Positions 13,480 to 24,700 of a stretch of 64,000 nucleotides of DNA are shown piece by piece. Numbering within the stretch: position 1 is the stretch's first letter; every line of letters starts with the position of its first letter. The notes beneath the pieces are model-generated. The model searched no databases and was not told the DNA's origin. It saw nothing but the letters and a program-made list of their open reading frames with translations. The translations under genes were made by a program, and so were the position numbers. This DNA is from Patiria pectinifera. Taxonomy: Eukaryota > Echinodermata > Asteroidea > Valvatida > Asterinidae. Location: positions 12,113,281 through 12,177,280 of the forward strand of contig CM057144.1 in assembly GCA_029964075.1 (NCBI GenBank). Direction: 5' to 3'.

Positions 13480-16400
13480 CTACTCCATCACGTCAGGTGG
13501 TGTGATACAGTCGTCGTGGGTTGGATCCTTTGAACATTGGATGTGAAACACACGTCTGTCGATGCACAGCAAAGGTATCCAGAACACTTTTAGTTAAATC
13601 CAAATAGGTCCATACCTAGCAGTTTTTGTTGGACTTAAAGGTCATGGTTAAGATTTTACTCTTTTCATTCGAAACAAACAAGATGTACGAACGCTTGGAC
13701 AAAGAAGGGGAATATTGGTCGAAGGCAGACACGTGTTGGTACTGAATTTTCAAAAATATTTAAGAAAATATCTTGAACTTTTTGAAAAACTTACTCGTCA
13801 CTGTCCGTGCATGTCCATTCGATTCCTTTTTCCGTGAACAATCTCTCCAGGAGAGCAACCGATCCAGTACCGCATGTCTCACTGAATTGCAGACAAAAAC
13901 CAGTGATGATCAAATTACCCGCACAGTGACAACAATATAAAGACGATTCCAAACTCTCTCAAATTTCAGCTTTGAAAAGCTTTCAGTTGTTAGACAATTC
14001 ATGGGAATCCGAATTATTTTCAGGATTCCGCCTTTTTTTTTATGAACGATTAAACTATACCACACAATTCGGTGGCGTACCATAAGCACATCGAACGTGT
14101 AAAATTAATGTGCAACTTACAGTCGACTCTCGTTAGTACAAACTCTGTTAATACAAAAGTCTGGTTATAACAAACATAAGGCCTTGGTCCCGACTGTGCA
14201 TTTATGTGCACAATGAAAAAGGACTGACGTTCCTCTTAATACAAAATTCTGATATAACAAACAATTTGGCTATATGTCCGAACAAGTTTGTATTAACGAG
14301 ACTCGACTGTATATCAAATAGACCTGAGACCCAATGACGTCACGCTTTGTTTACATGTGCGCTTTCCTAAGAGAGTCAGGTGGGGCGCATCCTCTCATAG
14401 GAAAGCCTGGTGTAAACAAACCCTGACGTCATTAGGTCTTACAGGTTAACTTATACCTGTTTCTGTTTTAGTATTATGGGTTTTGCCGATATTATGGATT
14501 TTGCCGATGTGAGTGTTGTGATAATCATTACTTTCCTATAGCCTGTGATGAGAGTATCACAAGACTGATTGGGACTCGAGCCCACGACCTTTTGCAACTG
14601 ATTCGTTTCAAACTTACACGATAGGATTCCCCAGGCGATTGACAAGGATGATGTCCCCTCGAGTAACCTTCTCTGGATCCATGTTGGGGAACTCGTACTT
14701 GGCGAAAAAACTAGAAGTCAGAAAAAAGTCCCACACTGTTAAAACAACAGTTAAAATATTGACTAGGTTCTGTAGTTTTTGGCAATTGACTCATTTAATT
14801 CTGGAATTGAAATAATGCACATCACATCGACGTTTATCAGTTTTCAGTGAATCGGTAAAACTATCATATTAATAACTTAACTCTGGTGTCAACGCCTACC
14901 TGTCGTTGCGATAGGCACCGTCTGTTCTGGTAGCGTCCAACATGACGGTGACGACGCCCGTAGCTTGACGGCCAATCTGTGATCGTTGGAAGAAGGAGAA
15001 AACGGGGTTTCAAACAGCAGTTTGCACCATCCAACGGCGGATGGGGGCAGCGGGGTCATGCCCCCCAAAAAAATTAACGAGTCCAAATGTTTTTTTAAAG
15101 TTACGTCGCAAAAAGGTAGCCACTGCGTACACCATCCACAAAACTCAGCAAAAAATTGACCCATTTTTTTCGGGAACAATAATTATTGGTTTGCCCCCCC
15201 CCCTAAAAAAGAAGAAGTTGTGTTCTGGATCCGCCCTTGGCACCATCCCCATTAATCCTTAAAAGCTCATGTACTGTGCTCATTACAAAAGGCCTTGGTA
15301 TTGTATCATTTAAACCACAGAAAACCAATCCAAGTGAAGTTGAAGTTACTTACAGCAGACGATGTCGCAGTATAAAAAGCCGTCGACGCCACTTCACACC
15401 CCTCTTGCCAGAACTCGGGGCATTCCTTATAGTTGAGTCCGGTGGACCAAGGATTGGTGGAGCTGCACCACTGCAGACCATCTACCATGTACCCCATCAA
15501 CGTGTCCTCCAAGGTCAAGAGGTCATTGGCAGCCTCCGTGTACTCGTGGACGATGTAACTGGTGCCCGACCAAAACATTGACTGGAAAATGAATAAAGAA
15601 CAGACTGGTATGAACTTGGAGACTTTGCTGGACAGACCACAGACAGGCAAAGAGGTCACTAAAGACAAACAGTTAAACACGGTTATTTTAATCGAAAGTG
15701 GACTGTATGTCATTGCGCTACCTTCGGTATTTTGATAATAATTTCAGAGCGAATCAGACCTTGTATTAACAGAAGCACACAATGGAAAATCTTGCCAAGT
15801 TCTGCTTCGATGATTTCGAAAACAGGGATAAACCAAGAAGATGGGATATTAGCACTTTCCGTCTCTCCTCAAATTTTAATTTAAAGGCCCAAATCATCAG
15901 TCATGTTTCTTTCACGGAACAACGATCGGCCGCCAGCCACTGAACCGTTAATTGAAGGTGCATTAATTAACTTCTTTATGAAATTGTTTTAAAAAAACGA
16001 AACCCCTCCAATATGCAACCCAAAAAATACTAAAATCCAATGAATGAAGCACAGTTTTTTATTTAATATAATAAATTTTTAACTGGTTTATTTGTATTTC
16101 TGTGAAGCGCCTTGAGCGTCACTTTTTGACGTATCTGGCGCTATACAAAAATTAGTTATTGTATTATTATATTCTTTGGAAGCTCAAACTTCCATTCCAC
16201 GACAAAGTGGAACTCGGTCCTAAATTTAATACTTTAGATGAAAACTGGAATAAAAATACTTTTGTCCACCTTATCAGCTGGCAGTTGGTGAGGCACTGCT
16301 GCAATGAACTCCCGGTAGGCGTCCAGTGGTATGGCGCACGGGTCCTTGTATGCTATGGCGTCATGGAAAAGTTTCCACAGGCGCATACAGTTGACGGGTC

Positions 16401-18749
16401 TATAAAGAAGAATTACGGAGTGTGCAGTAATACACGAACGCAGCACCGAGATGATGCAGAGCAAATTTGGGCTGATATCCTTTTGATCTCTATCTCGGTG
16501 ACCTTGATCAGAACTGATCGAGTGTCGCTCACGGGAAACACGCGGCACGTGCTGACCACCCCCCCCCCCCGCATTTATGCATTCCGTGAAATGATTAGGC
16601 CTGCTTTACCTATTGAAGCTTTCAGCCACATTTTCTCGCATTGCGAAATAACTCAATAGTTTTACAAAATAACGCAATACTTATTGTGAAATAACGCGAT
16701 AGTATCGAAATAACGCAATAGTATTGCGAAATAACGCATACTTTTGCGTTATTTAGCAATACTATTGCGTTGTTTTGCAATAATGATTTTTTTTTTCACT
16801 TTTAAAACATGGAACGAACGGGCTTCCGTATGTTTGAGAAGAAACAAGTAAGGCCAAGAAAAAGTCTCCGGTTTCTGGTCTGCGCGCGCGTCGCCGTAGC
16901 CATGCGCGTCGGCAAAATTAAAAAGTTTTTTTTTTAAATGTAAGATGATGTCTCAAAACCGCCGAACTCACTGGTTTGACTAGAATCCTGCTGCTGCACA
17001 ATTTTAACGTGTTTTTAGATGGGGTTACAATCGAGTATAAGCTTTATGTGGCCTCTCTGGGCACCAATACATTTTGCCGACTAAATAAATTCGGGCACCA
17101 TTTGCAGTCATCAACCGACATTTGAAGAGAAAAAAAGTAAAAAAAAACAAAAACCTGCACTACTTTTGGGGCAAGCTCCATACCAGACACCGGAGACTTT
17201 TTTTTTTGGCCTAAGGATTCTATAATTTGATAGTTCTTGATATGATCCAACATATGGTCCAACTATTCATGCTCAATTTCCAAACCAATTTTCTACTGTA
17301 CTTTTATAATTTTAGTGACGGTATTTGAGTATTTTCACTGTAATTGCTGGGGTTTGGTGCCTTCAATTTTGCATTAACGTAGCCAATTGATATCCTCATT
17401 GTGGTATGCTAAATAAACTCAACCCCCAAAGTTTGGTTATCTAAGGTGTCGTTATGTTTGTATATAATACAAACTGTAGATAATGTTCTTGTGTAACAAC
17501 AAACATGTTCACAAGCACTCGTACTTTATTAGTGTCATTGATAATTTATTTCAGTAATCCCATCTTGTCGCCATTCAACTGTGGTAACTGTTACATGAGC
17601 CAGTACCGTACCAGTCACTAACTCTCTGGCAGGTACGGGTAACATGACTGTTAATTTTTCATATTGCGAAAAATTAGTAAAGATTGGCATTGAGTATTTC
17701 CCTTGCATTTTTGCCTCACTTTAACTCTACATTATGTACGTTGAACAAGTATTCGTTAATTTGTGAAATGTCTCCTGTTTGGTACAGAATCCATTTTGTT
17801 TGGACATAATAGGTATTGTAGCTGTGGAAATTTGAATATTTCAAATGCCTTGCATGTGTTCTTAATTGTCAAATTGAAATAACGCAATTTTAGAAATCGT
17901 GCCCACCTTGATAAAACTTTGTAGTCGTGATATTGTACATACTTGCTAAATATTTTCCCACTCCAAGTGATATCAATATTTTCATTCTGTACACAGAACC
18001 CCTCATCGTCTGGTGGCCTTATATTTCCCCTTAATTTTCCCGTTTTTGTCCTTGTTTTACCCGGACCAATTTTGTACATACACTAAACCCCAAAAGAAAG
18101 TCCCTCATTAATACTTTTTTTGTCTAACTCAAAAACTACTGGACACATCTTGCTCCAATTACGACTGATCAGTACATTAATTCCTTAGCAATCCAAACAT
18201 ACTCTTTGTTTGGTCGAAAACAGTGATAATGTGTACACAATTATGCAACTTATGACAACACTTGTACACTTGCAAGGTGAGTGTGAACCGCAACATGCAC
18301 GTATACAAAAGTTGCAACTGTTTTCGGTATCATTCGTCATAAATTGCATACATTCGTACACATTATTAACGTTTTGGTCCAAATAAAGAGACCATTATTC
18401 ACTATACAGTAAAGGTTTTCATAATAATTTGGTAGGTTTGTTTTTTTGGACGTTTGTTGCATATTACCCCACCCGCCACAAACTCACCCAACCCCACCTC
18501 GCCTGCTTTCGTGCACCCCTTTATCATTCCTACGATAAATTATACGTACCTCTGTGGGCAAGCGTTGGGTATCGCAGTCTCCACCTGTAGCTCCAAACAT
18601 CTTCCCAGGAATATCTCCTTGATGAACGGAGTGGTGCCTGTGCTCTCGGGGAAGCAACTTTCCCTCTTTCTGCGGCTCAACCTCTCCATGTATTGCCCGC
18701 AACACAGGCCAACCAACACCAATAACACAAGAATATTCAGCAGCTTCAT
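13480..18749 (-). CDS. ADP-ribosyl cyclase (CD38/Aplysia cyclase family), tandem copy A
   Basis: Seven coding exons: 18550-18749, 16270-16399, 15354-15581, 14900-14976, 14618-14710, 13795-13881, 13480-13555; 296 residues. Start ATG opens a signal peptide (MKLLNILVLLVLVGLCCG, mature end near residue 19). Family marks: KDPC in exon 2, MFWSGT (111-117), TLEDTL (133-138), CPEFW, TVML, then FAKYEFPN with the expected catalytic Glu at 218, ETCGTGSVA, and the late cysteine pair in HIQC...HDDC. These enzymes convert NAD to cyclic ADP-ribose and, by base exchange, NADP to NAADP, both calcium-releasing messengers; the signal peptide places it in the secretory route. No transmembrane segment or clear GPI signal is seen. 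The residue matching Trp189 of CD38 appears to be Tyr180. Intron 3 holds a hAT MITE absent from copy B. Confidence 0.92.
14120..14309. mobile_element. Tc1/mariner- or pogo-type MITE, 190 bp (copy 1)
   Basis: Left end CAGTCGACTCTCGTTA and right end TTAACGAGACTCGACTG are inverted repeats bordered by TA on both sides (14118-14119, 14310-14311). It lies in intron 5 of cyclase copy A. A near-identical copy is at 56488-56674 in the RNA-binding protein gene. Confidence 0.75.
15032..15239. mobile_element. hAT MITE, 208 bp, in intron 3 of cyclase copy A
   Basis: Ends CAACGGCGGAT and, inverted, CAAGGGCGGATCCAG, with the 8-bp duplication GCACCATC at 15024-15031 and 15240-15247. The homologous intron of copy B continues without it, so it inserted after the gene duplication. 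The 42848-43156 element has the same ends. Confidence 0.85.
16641..16790. repeat. Inverted AT-rich repeat of an AATAACGCAATA motif
   Basis: Several direct copies of GAAATAACGCAATA are followed by inverse copies (TGCGTTATTT, ATTGCGTT), so the stretch can fold on itself. It lies in intron 1 of cyclase copy A. Its origin is unknown. Confidence 0.5.
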
Positions 18750-18799
18750 GATTTGATATTGCTTCGTAGTGCGAGCACAGTACCAATACGCGAGTGGTG

Positions 18800-18811
18800 T
18801 ATATAATTATA
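18800..18811 (-). promoter_or_regulatory. TATA-like box upstream of cyclase copy A
   Basis: Minus-strand ATAATTATATAC lies 51-62 bases upstream of the start codon, leaving room for a start site about 20-30 bases before the ATG. Copy B has no equally good TATA at the same place. This is a sequence match only. Confidence 0.3.
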
Positions 18812-19946
18812 ACCGCTTGTTCAAGCTGCGAAGACTATACTACCAAACCAACTAACTGAGAAGTTGGAAAGTACAGGCCGCTTCTATATTGCTGTATAGT
18901 CCGAGGATCAAACATTCACGTATGTAGAGCCACGGTCAAACGCCTGATATATCCTAACATGCAAATTTTATGCGACACCACGCCAGCCAATCGGAGTCGA
19001 CTTTAAAAAATGTGACGTCATTTCGATCAGAAATAGCTGTAGCCTAGTCATGTTGGATGCCATGTTTTTTGTAATACAACAACGGGTTACGGAAGACCCG
19101 ATAGAACGCGCCCGCTGAATGGTCAGAATCTCGAGGTCAAGACGCAATCTTGTTTTACATAATTAATCACCGAATATGCTTGCATATCATACCCTTGCTG
19201 TGCAATGGGATATTCCATAGACTAATATTGCTAGTGGTTAACCTGAACAAAAAACACACACAAAACTAGAGATTCGCGTTTGTTTTCGTTACTATTACGC
19301 ACAACCGTTACAACAGTTATTTCATTGGACATTGCCGAGTTCAGATATGAATATCATTGGTCACAACAAAAATAATCAAATTTGGCATTTTCCAGTGTAG
19401 TAATGTATTTTAATTTGATAATAAAATAATCGTATCGTGTTTGACAGGTTTCATTTAAACGTGACTTCCGGTTTGATGACGTCATCAGTTGAAAATTCGC
19501 AGAATGAAAAATTGATTTTGTTTAGACAGGGTCATAATTTTATGCAACATGGAATGGAGAAAAACCTCTGAAAAAACACGAAAGTATAAATGTATATATA
19601 TGTATGTATATACATATCGAGAACAATTATTGACGGACAGAAAAATTCGGATGCACACATAGTCTATATCCGTATCCATCCTATTTTCAACGCCTGCAAA
19701 TTTTCAGGGAAATCCTATGTTTCATCACCTTGTGCCATGGCCATTCGTCGAAACTCTTTGATGCAAAAAGAGAATTAGGGCGATTAAGGTGCGATTCCAA
19801 TATCGCTTTCTACTTAATCTTCCATTGATGAAAGACCCGCATAAATGATACCATAATTACTAGCGATGAACAAGTATCATTTCAAATTACTAGGTAATCC
19901 ATGCCAGTAATGAGTTTATGAAAGCCAGTGCCCTCGACCAACAAGT

Positions 19947-21101
19947 CGTCACCGACACCACGAAGTAACACTCATGTGCATACCAGTAAAAACTAGCAAT
20001 CGGAGAAAACGGCATCTGAAGTTGAACGCCTTCTAAAACAACACTTTGCGTCAAAACTGCAGAGTATTTTTAGTTGGGTTTCTCGTTGTGGACACTTGAT
20101 GTATTGATGTCATTAAATTTGCTGTTTTTGACCAGTTTGTGTATTAAAACAACAAGAAATAAGAGAAAAAAGATGAGTGCTAGTTCGTGAAACCAAAAAA
20201 GCTGCGAAACTGTAAATTTTCGTTTTCACGAAGTAGCACGCTTCAATGTATTACAACACTAGAAGAGTGTTACTTCGTGGAAACGGAGGTCAGCGCGCGC
20301 GCGCTCAAACAAGAAGAGTGTTACTTCGTGAAAACGTTTTTGCTCGCATTTGAGAAGAGTGCGCGCCATGCATTACAATGGTAAATGGAACTTGAGTGTT
20401 ACTTCGTGAAAACGAAAATTGTCACTTTCGCGCGAAAGTTGCCATGGTAATTAGCGTAATTATTAAAGTAAAGCTCTTAAAGATTTGAAACTTCGTGCAA
20501 TGGTAGGCCTTGATGAATAATGTTAAAAAATGTAAAAAAATGAAAACCGAAAACAAAATATGGTTTAACCACTGATCTCTATATAAAGACTGGATAGCGG
20601 ATATGCATACAACATTCACACAGTAGACCTTGCATATTGACCAATTCGCCCCCGGTCTCACGAAGATGGCCGCGTATAATAAGAACGTTCTACGCGTAAA
20701 TACGCGCGCGTTGTATCAACAGTTGACGCGCATTTTGGTCACGTACATATATTATGATGTTCTAAAAGGGACACATTTCCGTAGTAATTATTATTTCAAA
20801 AACGCCGAAAAACTGATTTGCGGCATTATAAAAGTAACCACGACGATAGAAAAATTGTAGTAAACCTTGGTCAGTTGGTCAGTGCTGGTGGCCAAAATAT
20901 AAGTCAAGTGCACCGCGACGTTACAAAAGAAATCATGCTGTCTATAAAAACGGCAACTTGTCCTTTGTAGATCACCAGCCGGTCTCACCAATATGGCGTC
21001 AAATTCGTACATTGTGCGGCTCTTTATTAGCTATCCAGTCTTTATATAGAGATCAGTGGGTTTAACACATGAAGTGTTACTTCGTGGTGTCGGTGATGAC
21101 G
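19947..21101. mobile_element. Long inverted-terminal element of about 1.15 kb, host of a nested MITE
   Basis: The left end CGTCACCGACACCACGAAGT and the matching inverse at 21082-21101 define the element. The subterminal motif GTGTTACTTCGTG is repeated three more times inside the left half (about 20267-20410). No clear target duplication was found and no transposase is encoded. A second element with its own duplication sits inside. Confidence 0.6.
20570..21058. mobile_element. Inverted-repeat element with 8-bp target duplication, 489 bp
   Basis: Ends CACTGATCTCTATATAAAGA and its exact inverse continue inward through CTGGATAGC. GGTTTAAC is duplicated at 20562-20569 and 21059-21066. An 8-bp duplication suggests a hAT- or P-type mobiliser. 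It inserted into the 19947-21101 element, so it is the younger of the two. Confidence 0.8.
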
Positions 21102-21219
21102 TAAATATGCCTGTAATTATTGCTGACAGTGTGCATGTGTGTCACCAGAAATTTACTCACTAAGTACGGTAGCCCGACAAAAAAATTACTAAAGTGGAAT
21201 TTTGCTTGGACATATAGAG

Positions 21220-21565
21220 GGCCAGTAATGTATAATCAAAGGTTGTTTACATCGGCCGTGCATGACGGACATTTTGTGGCATATGCATACGTATTTCCAG
21301 CCGTGTCCATTCAATGTACGGTACACGTTGTGTGTGTGTCACATAATATACTCAACAGCTCGATTTTTGGGAGTCAACATTTTGATCCCCGAATTCGTTA
21401 TCGCATGGTTCTTGCAAGAATATCATACACAAAAACACCCAGTTTTTAAAGGATGGCCGTGTGCACGCTTATATTCTACTTTTAAATGCTATTTCAAATG
21501 AACCATTTAGCATCATTTCGTTTAAAACGCCAATTGGATCGACGTAATGGACGTAATGTCTCTTT
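21220..21565. repeat. Partial copy of the 852-1612 element family
   Basis: Shares the blocks GTTTACATCGG, CGAATTCGTT, ACACCCAGTTT and TACTTTTAAATG in the same order as the right half of the 852-1612 element, and ends near TGTCTCTTTAA. The left end is missing or too diverged to see. Confidence 0.5.
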
Positions 21566-21740
21566 AATCATGACATACTCAGTGCCTATATACATGTAGC
21601 TACTTTTAATAAAAAAAAAACTTTAAAAAAACCCTCAAAACCTAAAAATACAATAAAAATGCAAATTAACTAGGTCTAATTTGGTAACTGGAATGGAATT
21701 GTCAAGTTCTGCATCAGCTCAGCCACCATGCAGACTAAGA

Positions 21741-24700
21741 TCATAGCAAGTGTAACCAAGCTTGACTGGTGGCGCTCGACCCCGTCACGTCAGCTGGCGT
21801 GATACATTCGGTGTGGGTCGGATCCTTTGAACACTGGACGTGATACACACGTCTGTGAATGTATAAACAAATATAAAAGTGTGAAAACCTATAAATGCCT
21901 ATTAAATTACAGGGAGTGTTTTGTTTGTAAATATTGTATCTTGACCACGATACTGTAGCCCATAACCTAAACGATATTCGATCATTGTAAATTTGTCTTT
22001 TAAAAATTAGTCAGAGAAGAGAACAGTTTTAAGGGGATAAATTTGTGCTTGGCCGGTGTTAAACAAGCACGTTTCAAGCCGGCTTGAGGGCTAGACGCTG
22101 CTGACCGCCGATTGCGAGGGACATTATCGGCGACCAGGCCCACGCACGGTAAAGATGAAATGACATCACACTTACGAACCGGACAGGAATGGGTGAACTC
22201 AGTGTCCCAGGTATTTATGAATAGTTAAAAACCCAGTGGACACAATTGCAATGCGGCAAATTTAGGTAAGTGCTTTGCTTGGTCGTATATCTTCAAGATA
22301 TTTCAAGATAAATTCCTGATATTTTTGTCAAACTTACTTGTCACTGTCCGTGCATGTCCATTCGATTCCTTTTTCCGTGAACAATCTCTCCAGGAGAGCA
22401 ACCGATCCAGTACCGCATGTCTCACTGAATTGGAAAAAAGAATATATGATAAAAACTACCTGTACCACAGACGTGAGCACTATAACTACGACTTCAAAAT
22501 CCCTAAAGGCCTGTCGGAATAAAACTCACAAGCCCGATTGAGACTAGAACCTAGCAACTATCAGGAATATAACATAAGAATTAGGTAAACTTACACGACA
22601 GGTTGCCCCTGGCGATTGACAAGGATGATGTCTCCTCGAGTAACCTTCTCCGGATCCATGTTGGGGAACTCGTACTTGGCGAAAAAACTAGAAGGAGGGG
22701 GAACAGGTCTCACTCTATTACTCTATTAAAACAACAGTTAAAATATTGACTGGGTTCTCTAGTTCTTTGAATTTAATTTAAGTCTCCAAATAAAAATAGT
22801 GTAATATGTAACAGTAATTCCTCATAAATCGTTCCACATAAAAAAAAAAAATCAAATTATGACTGAGAATGCATGTTATTGTTCGCCGGCTGTAGGCCCT
22901 AATTGGTTGACACTAATTCTACTGACAAAAATCGATATCCAGTAGACAGTCATTAATTGTAACAGCTCTATTTTCTTCTCTAATTTTTTCAGAAATGAAA
23001 ATCTGCCCTGAACCCAACAGGCGACGTGCCTGTGTTCTTATGTTGTTATCATTTCCATTGATGCTTCAATTCAATGCTTAAATTAAACATTTTAAGGATT
23101 TTCTTTTCTTTAACAACGTTGCCTGTAAACAAATTTCCTTGATGTCTGACGTGAGTTAATTAGCTTGATTTCTGTCAAAGCAATTGGATGAAAGCCTAAG
23201 CCGTGTCAACGCCTACCTGTCGTTGCGATAGGCACCGTCTGTTCTGGTAGCGTCCAACATGACGGTGATGACGCCCGTAGCTTGACGACCAATCTGTGAT
23301 CGTTGGAAGAAGAAGAAAGCGGGGTGTCCAAAAGTTAAATCGTAGATTCACTCATTTAGCTCGTGTACTTTTAAAAGTAACTTAGTAAACTCACTACAAT
23401 AGGCGATGGTATGTTATTGTATCATTTGAACTACAGCCAAAAATCCAACAACAACAAGTTGAAAGACGGATCGAGAACGCTAAAGGAAAATAGGGATTTC
23501 ATTTTACTTACAGCAGACGATGTCGCAGTATAGAAAGCTGTCGACGCCACGGCACACCCCTCTTGCCAGAACTCGGGGCATTCCTGATAGTTGAGTCCGG
23601 TGGAGCTAGCATCGGTGGAGCTACACCACTGGAGACCATCCACCATGTATCCTAGCAACGTGTCTTCCAAGGTCAAGAGGTCATTGGCAGCCTCCGTGTA
23701 CTCGTGGACGATGTAACTGGTACCCGACCAAAACATTGACTGCAATGAAAAAGAACAGATTGGTATGAACTAGGAGACATTGCTGGACAGACCACAGACA
23801 GGCAAAGAGGTATAGACAAACAGCTACACACGGTCATTTGAATCGAAAGAGGACTGTGCGCCACCTCGTTCGTGTATTTTAATAAGGCAGATATTAAACA
23901 CCGCAAAAAAAAGGAAATTTCCCACTCATTGTGGAGTGCTGTGGCCTCATGGTTAAGGGCACTGGGTTCGCGGTCTGTGGTTAAAGCTGCGGGTTGCGAG
24001 TTTTGAGTCCAGCCGGGGTCATCGGTGCGTGTGCTCTAGGGCAAGGCACTTTGCTCATTGCTTCTCTCCACCCAGGAGTAAATGGGTACCTGTGAGGGCC
24101 GAGATGGTTATTGTGATTGAATTAGCTTCCTTGCGCCTAACAGGCAGCATCGAGCTGTATACTCCCCAGGGGGGCTGAGATGGTATTTGGAATTGGCCCA
24201 ATGATCAGAGGTAATAATAATATTGCAAGCGCTGTGTTTAGTTTACTAATAAGAGCTTCTTAAATGCCGCTATTATTATTATTGGAGGGGTCATAACTTA
24301 CGAATCTGATCGTCTTGTGACAACTTTTCGAACTGCATTATTTTTCATAAACTGTTTTTCACCTCGGACGATTTGTAGTCTTTGGCATAGCAAACGGGGT
24401 GGCAAAAGAATCTAAGTAACCAAATTCCCCAAAGGTCTATACTAATGACGTCATCATCAGACGATCAGATTCAAAATTATGACCCCTCCAATGAGTATGG
24501 ACCTTTCTGGCGGCGTTTATTTTTAACTGCAGGGCTAACCCGGGGAGATCAGATAGGTAGCACTTTCGGTCTTTCCTCAACTTAAAGGCCATATTATCGG
24601 TCATGTTTCTTTCACAGAACAGCGTGCACTGAACCATCAAATGAAGGTGCATTAATTAACAACTTCATTCAATTTTAATTTAAAACAAGAACCCTTCTCA

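Larger units (their letters stand above)
18850..21740. other. Spacer between the two cyclase genes
   Basis: No gene recognised. It holds a nested pair of inverted-repeat elements (19947-21101 and 20570-21058) and a partial copy of the 852-1612 element family (about 21220-21565). Microsatellite-like TATATGTATG sequence occurs near 19590-19620. Confidence 0.5.

Noticed and set aside
16159-16659. 166-codon open frame on the plus strand
   Set aside because: It is antisense to exon 2 of cyclase copy A, which has family motifs, correct splice sites and a matching copy in the duplicated gene.
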